This document shows, piece after piece, positions 32,582 to 39,622 of a stretch of 39,622 nt of DNA. This stretch comes from Desulfocapsa sp. GTDB lineage: Bacteria > Desulfobacterota > Desulfobulbia > Desulfobulbales > Desulfocapsaceae. Position numbers and translations under genes: made by a program. The first letter of the stretch is position 1. Each line of letters starts with the position of its first letter. The notes under the pieces are model-generated. The model saw nothing but the letters and a program-made list of their open reading frames with translations. It made no database searches and had not been told where the DNA came from. Location of the stretch: positions 1 through 39,622 of the forward strand of contig JAQYVF010000043.1 of assembly GCA_030145625.1 (NCBI GenBank). The letters are read 5' to 3'.

Positions 32582-33874
32582 TTAGTCTTCCGCCAATTTT
32601 TTGAATGACCATTCAGTCATTTCTATGGCCTTTTTCAACTCATCAATACTATGAGCTGCTGAAATAAAAAGAACTTCGAATTGAGAAGGGGCAAGGTAGA
32701 TTCCTTTGCTCAACATCTGACGATAATGACGGCCATAGCAATCAACATCTGCTTCCATGGCCGACTCAAAATCCGTCACCTTAGCTTTTGTAAAAAATCC
32801 GGTCATGAGTGACCCTACACGATTGAGGGTTACAGGAATACCAGCTTTCTCTGCAGCCTTATTGAGGCCATCGGCAAAAAACTCTGCCTTTTCGTTCAGC
32901 TCTTTATAAAAATCAGGCTTCTGCAGCAGTTTTAGATTAGCAATACCTGCTGCCATGGCCAGAGGATTTCCGGAGAGTGTGCCGGCTTGGTAGACCGGTC
33001 CGTCTGGGGCAATCTGATCCATTATTTCCGCCTTGCCCCCATAGGCACCAACCGGCAGGCCACCACCAATGATCTTCCCGAGGCAAGTCAAGTCCGGCAT
33101 TATCCCAAAATGCTCCTGAGCCCCGCCATAGGAAAGGCGAAAGCCGGTGATAACCTCATCGAAGATCAGAACAATCCCCAACTCAGATGTAAGATCCCGC
33201 AACTTCTGGAGGAAGGTTGCACCCGGAGGAACACAACCCATATTCCCGGCAACAGGCTCCACAATAACACAGGCGATAGTATCGCCTTTTTCACGGAGTG
33301 TCTGTTCCAGCACTTCCTCATTGTTGTAGGGGATAGAAATCGTATTTTTAACTATATCTTGGGGCACCCCGGGACTTCCCGGAATCCCTAGAGTAATCAC
33401 ACCGGAACCAGCCTTGATCAGAAAAGAATCGGCATGCCCATGATAACAGCCATCAAACTTGACAATAACATCCCTGCCCGTAAAACCTCTGGCCAGTCGA
33501 ACCGCACTCATGGTGGCCTCAGTACCGGAATTGACAAAGCGTACCTTTTCCAGAGACGGAACCGCCTCAACCACCATAGAAGCCAACGCCATCTCTTTCG
33601 TGGTGGGAGCCCCGAAAGAAGTACCATCTTTTGCCGCCTCAGTAATCGCTTCCACTATCTCAGGCTGTGCATGGCCATGAATCATCGGTCCCCAGGAGCT
33701 GACGAAATCCACATACTCATTCCCATCCACATCGTACACCGTCGATCCTTTGGCCTTCTGAATAAAAACCGGATCACAGCCAACAGAGCGACAGGCTCTG
33801 ACCGGGCTGTTCACTCCACCGGGAATCACTTTTTTGGCCATTTCAAACATCTTCTCAGAAATACTTGTGTTCAT
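32582..33874 (-). CDS. hemL: Glutamate-1-semialdehyde 2,1-aminomutase
   Basis: The 430-residue PLP enzyme converts glutamate 1-semialdehyde to 5-aminolevulinate in the C5 tetrapyrrole pathway. Visible motifs are F-V-N-S-G-T-E-A-T-M-S-A, F-D-E-V-I-T-G-F-R and L-G-K-I-I-G-G-G-L-P-V-G-A-Y-G-G, the Lys of the last being the Schiff base site. AAGGGAGT precedes the ATG. It lies 88 nt upstream of atpZ on the same strand and may share transcription. Tetrapyrrole supply is needed for heme and siroheme proteins of anaerobic respiration. Confidence 0.97.
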   Translation of the reverse strand: MNTSISEKMFEMAKKVIPGGVNSPVRACRSVGCDPVFIQKAKGSTVYDVDGNEYVDFVSSWGPMIHGHAQPEIVEAITEAAKDGTSFGAPTTKEMALASMVVEAVPSLEKVRFVNSGTEATMSAVRLARGFTGRDVIVKFDGCYHGHADSFLIKAGSGVITLGIPGSPGVPQDIVKNTISIPYNNEEVLEQTLREKGDTIACVIVEPVAGNMGCVPPGATFLQKLRDLTSELGIVLIFDEVITGFRLSYGGAQEHFGIMPDLTCLGKIIGGGLPVGAYGGKAEIMDQIAPDGPVYQAGTLSGNPLAMAAGIANLKLLQKPDFYKELNEKAEFFADGLNKAAEKAGIPVTLNRVGSLMTGFFTKAKVTDFESAMEADVDCYGRHYRQMLSKGIYLAPSQFEVLFISAAHSIDELKKAIEMTEWSFKKLAED

Positions 33875-34519
33875 TTTGACTCCCTTAACTCTATCGTAGT
33901 TGGATATTGCTTAATTTTTCATGCACCATATCATACCAAACCCATGAGAGCACTTTCGATTTTAAAGCGTCACCAATATTTTTGCATACTCTGCTGAACA
34001 ACCAAGTATAGCATGAGTCACAAAAATCTGTCAAACAGCTTCCATCCCTTGACCTTTTTCACAACCATGCACATTATGAGGATATCAGTTGCTCCGTGTA
34101 GCCATATCTGCTCATATCTTATTAGTTCATTGAGGGCACCACCGACTTGGTTAAGCCACCGTACTGTAAGAATATACCAGCTCCACGTATCCACTTGACC
34201 GATCCAGAGGATACATGGTCTGCGTAGCAAGCCGGACTGATTGAACAAGCAGAGTCTCGTAACACACAGTTGCCTGGGACGGGGGAGGGACTTTTCCCTC
34301 ACATTTTGCTTGTCATGAAAACTGGCAACGGGTACACTGTAGCATTATTACTGATTTTTCTCGCTTTGCGAAAGAGTCATCAACGCTATCATACTTCAAA
34401 GGACCAAGTCCTTAACGGTAGCCCGCAACTCAATGAATTAATTTTTGGTTTTTCTTGTCAAGAAGAGTCCGACAACAACTCATAAGACACTGAAACCTCA
34501 ATCAGATTGGAGAAGAACA
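33875..34519. other. 645-nt gene-free stretch between hemL and trxA
   Basis: The divergent region holds the hemL leader, the probable trxA promoter (34310-34338) and a small hairpin GAGGG/CCCTC (34286-34299). The stretch 34050-34280 looks distinct in composition and encodes a 94-residue minus-strand ORF with no ribosome site and no recognisable domain; it may be a decayed insertion remnant. No tRNA or known riboswitch seen. Confidence 0.5.
34310..34338 (+). promoter_or_regulatory. Candidate sigma70 promoter for trxA
   Basis: TTGTCA (34310-34315) and TACACT (34333-34338) are spaced by 17 bp, about 180 nt upstream of the trxA start. A longer leader is implied. Confidence 0.45.
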
Positions 34520-34846
34520 ATGGCCAGTGACAAAGTGCAATCGGTAAGCGATGCCGATTTTGATTCAGTAATTGCCTCAGACATCCCCTGTCTCATTGAC
34601 TTCTGGGCCCCATGGTGTGGCCCCTGCAAGGCTATCGGCCCGGTTGTCGAGGCATTGGCAGACGAATATGAGGGACGTGCAACAATATACAAAATGAACG
34701 TAGACGAAAACCCTGCCACCCCAGGTAAATTTGGTATTCGTGCCATTCCTACCCTGATCCTCTTCAAAAGTGGTGAAAAGGTTGATCAGATCACCGGTGC
34801 TGTCGGCAAGGCCCAGCTGGTAGATCTCATCGAGAAAGCCATCTAG
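34520..34846 (+). CDS. trxA: Thioredoxin
   Basis: The 108-residue thioredoxin has active site W-C-G-P-C (Cys33/Cys36) in F-W-A-P-W-C-G-P-C-K and the cis-Pro loop R-A-I-P-T. The ATG at 34520 was chosen because GGAGAAG lies upstream; an in-frame ATG 25 codons earlier would add an unconserved extension. It is the cytoplasmic dithiol reductant, reduced by the TrxB encoded 77 nt downstream. The trxA-trxB pair is a compact redox module. Confidence 0.97.
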   Translation: MASDKVQSVSDADFDSVIASDIPCLIDFWAPWCGPCKAIGPVVEALADEYEGRATIYKMNVDENPATPGKFGIRAIPTLILFKSGEKVDQITGAVGKAQLVDLIEKAI

Positions 34847-34856
34847 GCATCTGTCT

Positions 34857-34885
34857 AGCCCCCTTAGCTTGCAAAAAAGGGGGCT
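34857..34885 (+). terminator. Hairpin between trxA and trxB
   Basis: AGCCCCCTT pairs with AAGGGGGCT around an 11-nt loop, just after the trxA stop. Only a weak T-stretch follows, so it may be partial termination (attenuation) that lets trxA be expressed above trxB. Confidence 0.6.
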
Positions 34886-34923
34886 CCTTATACCAGTACC
34901 ACATCTCATCACCGTATTTCTTT

Positions 34924-35853
34924 ATGGCCACAACGCATTACGCACTTATCATAGTTGGTGGCGGCCCTGCCGGGTTGACTGCCGGACTGTATGCGGCCAG
35001 AGCCAGAATGGACCACCTGTTAATTGAAAAAGGTGCTGAAGGCGGGCAAGTCCTGCTCACCGACTGGATCGACAATTACCCAGGCTTTCCAGAAGGCATA
35101 TCCGGTTTTGAACTTGCCGAAAAAATGACGGCCCAAGCCAAACGGTTTGAACTGAACTCCATGTTCGGCAACGTTATCTCCATGGACCTCTCTGCTCCAG
35201 TCAAAATCCTGAAACTGGACAATGGCGAGAGCTTGAGCTGTGACAGTTTGATCATTTGTACCGGAGCACGACCACGTGCCCTTGGTGTTCCCGGAGAAAA
35301 AGAATTTGTCGGCAAAGGCGTTTCCTACTGCGCCACCTGTGACGCCCCTTTTTACCGCAACCTTCATGTCGCCGTTGTAGGAGGTGGAAACACAGCAGTG
35401 CAGGAAGCCGCTCATCTCACCAAATTCGCCGACAAAGTCACCCTCATTCATCGTCGAGATGAATTACGGGCCACAAAAATCGTTCAAGAAAAAGCCTTTG
35501 CCAATACAAAAATCGACTTCATCTGGAACAGCACTGTCACCGCTGTTGAGGGAAAAGACGGGGTTGAACAACTCCGCATCCTGAATACCAATGGAAAAGA
35601 GTCTACGCTCAAGGTCGAAGGTATTTTTGTCCTCATTGGGGTCCTCCCCAACAACGAAATGCTGCCCCTTACCGATCTTAATGGTGACGAGGAGGGATTT
35701 ATCCCCACCGACTGTGAAACCAGGACAAACATTCCCGGTGTCATGGCTGCAGGGGATATTCGCAGTAAAGAGGTACGCCAGGTTGTCAATGCCGCAGGTG
35801 AAGGAGCCACTGCCGTACTCGCCACCGAAAACTATCTCACCAATCTCAGCTGA
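34924..35853 (+). CDS. trxB: Thioredoxin reductase
   Basis: The 309-residue flavoprotein has the FAD-binding G-G-G-P-A-G at 12-17, the redox pair C136-A-T-C139 followed by D, an NADPH-binding V-V-G-G-G-N-T-A and the H-R-R-D-E-L-R-A loop that marks NADPH preference. It recycles thioredoxin with NADPH. The C-terminal A-A-G-D-I binds FAD. The ATG lacks a clear ribosome site. bamD follows after 12 nt. Confidence 0.96.
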   Translation: MATTHYALIIVGGGPAGLTAGLYAARARMDHLLIEKGAEGGQVLLTDWIDNYPGFPEGISGFELAEKMTAQAKRFELNSMFGNVISMDLSAPVKILKLDNGESLSCDSLIICTGARPRALGVPGEKEFVGKGVSYCATCDAPFYRNLHVAVVGGGNTAVQEAAHLTKFADKVTLIHRRDELRATKIVQEKAFANTKIDFIWNSTVTAVEGKDGVEQLRILNTNGKESTLKVEGIFVLIGVLPNNEMLPLTDLNGDEEGFIPTDCETRTNIPGVMAAGDIRSKEVRQVVNAAGEGATAVLATENYLTNLS

Positions 35854-35865
35854 GTATATATCGCC

Positions 35866-36681
35866 ATGCCTTTTCTTATCTCTCCAGTAATCAAGCCCCC
35901 CTCTTCCAGGCAGCAACTCCTGAAACCGACACTAATCCTCCTGCTCCTCTTCTCTTTGAGTGGCTGCGCCACCATGGATTCCTGGTTCAGCAGTGGTGAA
36001 GAAGTTCGTCTTTCAGCACCAAACCTGGTCGACAAGGGGATGAGCGAATTTTCCCAGGGAAATTACTATAAGGCTCGAAAATATTTCGATGAGATCCTGG
36101 ACTATTATCCTTTCAGCCCAGAGGCCATGCTTGCAGAACTAAAGGGAGCTGACAGCAACTATTTCATGGAGAATTACCAGGAAGCCCTCATGCTCTATCA
36201 TGAGTTTGAAGAGCGCCACCCCACCAACGAAGCAATCCCATACGTCATGTACCAGATCGCCATGTGTCATTACCAGCAAATCGACCGAATAGATCGTGAC
36301 ACCACCGGTGCCGAAATGGCAATCAAAGAGTTCTCCAAACTCCTGCGAGCCTTTCCCGGCTCGCCCTATACCACCGAGGCCAGGGCCAGGATCCGGGCTG
36401 CCAACGAATTCCTGGTCAACCATGAATATTTTGTGGTGGAGTTCTACTTGCGCACAGAAAAATACAGTGAGGCCCAGACCCGCCTCCAATATCTCCTGAG
36501 CACCTACCCAGATGCCACCATCGTCCCCAAGGCACAGGAACTGTTACAAAGCCTGGAATCTGGAGAGCCACCACGTTTTCACCTCTCCTCCTGGTTCAAG
36601 GACAATCTGTTACCTGACTGGACGCTTTTCACCTCCGATGACGAAGGCCGCACGCCTGAGCCACCTCCGGAAACGCACTGA
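35866..36681 (+). CDS. bamD: Outer membrane assembly lipoprotein BamD
   Basis: The 271-residue lipoprotein has a signal with lipobox L-S-G-C (Cys34) and tandem TPR-like repeats (about 55-225) seen in the pattern G-N-Y-Y-K-A-R-K-Y-F-D and R-T-E-K-Y-S-E-A. The C-terminus is Pro-rich. BamD is the essential partner of BamA in folding beta-barrel proteins into the outer membrane, on its periplasmic side. The N-terminus before the hydrophobic core is longer (about 20 residues) than usual for a lipoprotein signal, so the true start may be downstream. Confidence 0.9.
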   Translation: MPFLISPVIKPPSSRQQLLKPTLILLLLFSLSGCATMDSWFSSGEEVRLSAPNLVDKGMSEFSQGNYYKARKYFDEILDYYPFSPEAMLAELKGADSNYFMENYQEALMLYHEFEERHPTNEAIPYVMYQIAMCHYQQIDRIDRDTTGAEMAIKEFSKLLRAFPGSPYTTEARARIRAANEFLVNHEYFVVEFYLRTEKYSEAQTRLQYLLSTYPDATIVPKAQELLQSLESGEPPRFHLSSWFKDNLLPDWTLFTSDDEGRTPEPPPETH

Positions 36682-37016
36682 TCCGCGTGACAAGCGCACA
36701 CTTGACAAATCAACAACTTCTGCAACCAAACAGAAGTTGTTGACCTGATTACCAGCTAAAACTTTCGGATATAAACCAAACACACCAAGCCCTGTTCACG
36801 GGAAAGTCCACTCCTTTCAGAAAAGCATAACTTCTTTTGCTCTCTTCCCACAGGCCACACTATCTCCCCGTTGCAACACCAGCAACACACTCGTCGTTTG
36901 AAAGAAGAAGAGTTCAACTTTCACTGAAATAATGAAAAGAATCATCCTACCTCAAGCCAGCTGCAATGCAATTCCCTTGTTCGTATCTTTCCCTTCAGAT
37001 GAAATGGTCTTTAGCA
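36682..37016. other. Intergenic region between bamD and the GH17-GT2 gene
   Basis: 335 nt between convergent genes. Apart from a perfect 13-bp inverted repeat at 36710-36743 it holds no visible gene or RNA signature. Confidence 0.5.
36710..36743. terminator. 13-bp inverted repeat downstream of bamD
   Basis: TCAACAACTTCTG and its exact complement flank an 8-nt loop, 29 nt after the bamD stop. There is no T-run, so it may be a weak terminator or a 3'-end stabiliser. Confidence 0.6.
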
Positions 37017-39614
37017 TTATTCTTCATGCAATGAATGAGTCGCTGCCTGCTCCCTCTTTCCATGTGGCAATGCACTGATAAGAGAAAGACATGATGCAGA
37101 AAAATAGGGCAGCGACTGCACCAGCAATACCATAACCCAAAGAAGGATATCCCAGGTTTCTATCGATATTTTAAGATAAATGGCACCGGCAGCTAACCAT
37201 AAGGCCAATGTAATCAACGTCTCTTCGGATGCAGTGCCCACTGCTTTTACCAGGGCAACTGATTGTTCCATTTTAGGTGTTCGCAAAAATGGCCGACCAT
37301 CGGTGAAGAGTCCCAGCCACATGGCCTTGGCTATGGTATGTGATAAGGCGAGGCCTGAAAATGCTGCCGCAACCGTCTCTCCGGCAGTACTGACAATGTG
37401 TACGCCACGGTAGAGATAAATCACCTTGGCAATCTTAAAAACAAATAAACTTAGCGGTAATATAGAAAAAATCACCAGTGGCGGATCGATTCTTTCCGGC
37501 ATCAAAATCATCGCCAAAGACCAGCCTAATGCCGCAAAATTGAAAATCAAATTAATCCCATCAGCAATCCAGGGCAGCCAACCGGCGACAAAGTGATATC
37601 GTTGGCCAACAGTTAATTTATTACCAGTCTTCCCCATTAATTCACCGGCATGATACCGTAAAATTTGCATGGCCCCATAGGCCCAGCGAAAACGCTGGTT
37701 CTTATAATCAAGAAAACTATCAGGCATCAAACCCTTGCCATAACTCTTTGAGGTATAAACCGCCTGGTAACCAGCTGAGAAAATCATCAGACCTAATTCT
37801 GCATCTTCGGTGATAGTCCGTTCACTCCAGCCGCCCACTTCTTCCAGACACGATCGTCGTACCATGGTCATGGTACCATGTTGAATAATGGCATTACGCT
37901 CATTGCGCGTAACCATACCGATATGGAAAAACCCTCGATATTCAGCAAAACAGATGGTCTTAAAGAGGGTGTCACTGGAATCCCGGTAGTCTTGTGGTGC
38001 CTGAACAATTGCGATTTCATCTTGAGTAAATTGCGGTACTAGTTCTCGCAACCATGTCGGCACGACACAATAATCACTATCGATAACAGCAACGATTGTT
38101 GCCTCGGGTGCTGTTTTGCTCAAGGCAAAGTTTAATGCCCCTGCTTTAAAACCGGACAAAGGTGCTTTATGAAAAAACCGAAACTTCTCCCCGAGCAGGG
38201 AGCAGTGTTTTTCCACAGGTTGCCACATCTCGTTATCCTTGGTGTTGTTATCTATAACAATCACTTCATAACGCGGATAATCCAGGGCAGTCAAGGCATT
38301 CAGGGTTTTTATCAACATATCGGGCGGCTCGTTATAAGCCGGGACATGAATGGACACCATGGGAAGATCCGCCTCATCGACAGCAAGCGGTTGCAATTCA
38401 CGACGACGGCCTTTCACCCATAACGCTTCAGCCCATTCATGCGCTTCAATAAGTAACACTATAATGACGCCAATCATCCCGAACATCATTAACACGCCGA
38501 CAACAACAGCTCCGACAGTCATATATTGCTGTGAATAATCGTATGCAATCCAGACAACAACTGTCGTCAGCAAATAGGCAACCATGGCGAGAAAACCACG
38601 ACCACGACGATTTAAGGTGTTGGCATCAGTCAATAAGAGAGCGAAAATGATGGCAGCAATGCCAACCGACGATATGGCTAACATCTGCCATTGGGGCAGG
38701 CCTACAATCGGTTTTACAAATTCAAATTTAGCAATACGCTCAACATTATAGACTCCCCAGTAGGCACCAACAGATCCCTCACTCACCCGCTTCCATGGTT
38801 GGTCAAAAGCCTCCATCACATAATAGGTATACTTTTCCTGCTCTGCCCGATGTAAAAATCGGCGCAAGAAAATGGCCTGCCACGCCTCATCGGCAATGGA
38901 CGATTTAATAGTCCTTCCGTTGCTAGGCCAACCTACTTCGGCAATAACTATTGGTTTATCGGGAAAGAGTTCTTTCAGTTGCTCCATACGGTCTACGATG
39001 TAGTCAACCGCTATTTCATTATCCACTCCTTCCCAGTATGGCAACATATGAACCGCAAGGTAATCTACATGCTGCGCTAATTCAGGATGTTTGACCCAGA
39101 CGTGCCAGGGTTCCGCTGTACTGACTGGCATACCTAATTCAGCACGAACATGATCCAGGTATTTGCTCAACTGCTTAACAGAGACATCATTTCTGAGTAT
39201 CACCTCGTTGCCTACCATGACCCGTACAACATTCTTGCGGTTTTTGTCCGCTATGGAGATCAGATTTTCAATCTCCACAAGATTTTGCTCTAACCTGCTG
39301 TCTAACCAGGCCCCTAGCGCAACATTAAGACCATGTTTTCGTGCCAGAACAGGAATATGGGCAAGGCTGCCATCTACTGTATAGGTGCGAATGGAATGCG
39401 TTTTACCCGAAAGGAGCGCCACATCCTCTTCGATTTCATCAACCGTCGGCAACTTTCCAGTTAACGGATCATGATGTAAACGCATGGGAGAGAAAGAAAA
39501 ACCCTGAATCGTCTCCGGCCACATCGGTTCAACTTCCGGCCTATTCATATAGGCCCACAAGCTGTAAGTAACCGTAGCAACGATTACAGCAATAAAAATA
39601 TTAATTCGCATCAT
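37017..39614 (-). CDS. GH17-GT2 beta-glucan synthase-like membrane protein
   Basis: The 865-residue protein has an N-terminal membrane anchor (about 3-22) and a family 17 glycoside hydrolase-like domain (about 35-300) with putative acid/base Glu137 (V-G-N-E-V) and nucleophile Glu226 (I-A-E-V-G-W-P). Three or so membrane helices (about 312-390) follow, then a GT2 domain (about 415-650) with D512-S-D514, T602-E-D604 and Q-R-F-R-W (640-644), then further helices. The order resembles NdvB-like proteins of Pseudomonas that make beta-1,3-glucans used in biofilms and osmoadaptation. The periplasmic GH17 part may remodel or branch the product. The ATG at 39614 lies 8 nt from the window edge and no ribosome site can be seen, so the start is not certain. 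It stands alone here, and its protein sequence looks close to gammaproteobacterial homologs, which could mean transfer. Confidence 0.88.
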   Translation of the reverse strand: MMRINIFIAVIVATVTYSLWAYMNRPEVEPMWPETIQGFSFSPMRLHHDPLTGKLPTVDEIEEDVALLSGKTHSIRTYTVDGSLAHIPVLARKHGLNVALGAWLDSRLEQNLVEIENLISIADKNRKNVVRVMVGNEVILRNDVSVKQLSKYLDHVRAELGMPVSTAEPWHVWVKHPELAQHVDYLAVHMLPYWEGVDNEIAVDYIVDRMEQLKELFPDKPIVIAEVGWPSNGRTIKSSIADEAWQAIFLRRFLHRAEQEKYTYYVMEAFDQPWKRVSEGSVGAYWGVYNVERIAKFEFVKPIVGLPQWQMLAISSVGIAAIIFALLLTDANTLNRRGRGFLAMVAYLLTTVVVWIAYDYSQQYMTVGAVVVGVLMMFGMIGVIIVLLIEAHEWAEALWVKGRRRELQPLAVDEADLPMVSIHVPAYNEPPDMLIKTLNALTALDYPRYEVIVIDNNTKDNEMWQPVEKHCSLLGEKFRFFHKAPLSGFKAGALNFALSKTAPEATIVAVIDSDYCVVPTWLRELVPQFTQDEIAIVQAPQDYRDSSDTLFKTICFAEYRGFFHIGMVTRNERNAIIQHGTMTMVRRSCLEEVGGWSERTITEDAELGLMIFSAGYQAVYTSKSYGKGLMPDSFLDYKNQRFRWAYGAMQILRYHAGELMGKTGNKLTVGQRYHFVAGWLPWIADGINLIFNFAALGWSLAMILMPERIDPPLVIFSILPLSLFVFKIAKVIYLYRGVHIVSTAGETVAAAFSGLALSHTIAKAMWLGLFTDGRPFLRTPKMEQSVALVKAVGTASEETLITLALWLAAGAIYLKISIETWDILLWVMVLLVQSLPYFSASCLSLISALPHGKREQAATHSLHEE

Positions 39615-39622
39615 TGCGGATA

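Noticed and set aside
34018-34302. 94-residue minus-strand ORF between hemL and trxA
   Set aside because: No ribosome site or known domain; kept only as a possible remnant in the findings.
1-39622. CRISPR array, tRNA, rRNA or complete insertion sequence
   Set aside because: I looked for regular repeats, T-loop motifs and terminal inverted repeats flanking a transposase and saw none.

Overview
This 39.6 kb window is a bacterial chromosome segment, not obviously phage or plasmid. The gene set suggests a Gram-negative anaerobe of the deltaproteobacterial / Desulfobulbales kind. The evidence is a periplasmic alpha-carbonic anhydrase, BamD, Shine-Dalgarno starts throughout, an F0 gene cluster (atpZ-atpI-atpB-atpE) without F1 genes, a long UbiD-type decarboxylase and an acs / cNMP-CBS-DUF294 / DnaQ-type exonuclease cluster. 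The assignment is inference from gene content; there is no rRNA, tRNA or CRISPR array here to anchor it.

Layout. 1-4.8 kb (minus): acetate activation (acs), then a cNMP/CBS/nucleotidyltransferase signalling protein and a partial 3'-5' exonuclease. 5.0-6.0 kb (plus): an unknown small membrane protein and an ArsR repressor with the two-cysteine signature of the BigR/SqrR/YgaV persulfide sensors, behind a sigma70 promoter overlapped by a dyad. 6.4-9.4 kb (plus): a 1004-residue envelope protein with an N-terminal anchor, a very long coiled coil, TSP3 calcium repeats and an OmpA domain. 9.4-12.4 kb: an accessory-looking zone with three related tiny membrane proteins (minus) behind a sigma54 promoter with upstream dyads, a DUF2892 protein (plus) and a small Cys-rich protein (minus). 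12.4-22.4 kb (minus): an unusual 1457-residue PPDK-like dikinase lacking the PEP barrel, alpha-carbonic anhydrase, gap, a variant glgA, aroC and aroK. 22.5-28.5 kb (plus): cbpA-cbpM, a glycine-zipper lipoprotein, a YjbQ protein, a small unknown, a UbiD-family decarboxylase, an RsuA/RluB pseudouridine synthase and an HU/IHF protein. 28.5-33.9 kb (minus): rimO, a nucleoside phosphorylase/hydrolase-fold protein, the F0 genes and hemL. 34.5-36.7 kb (plus): trxA-trxB-bamD. 37.0-39.6 kb (minus): a GH17-GT2 beta-glucan synthase-like membrane protein.

Most of the window is housekeeping. The best candidates for something undescribed are the sigma54-driven operon of three paralogous mini membrane proteins (10.09-11.07 kb), the putative persulfide-responsive operon (5.0-6.0 kb) and the large PPDK-like protein with about 950 residues of unassigned N-terminus (12.4-16.8 kb).
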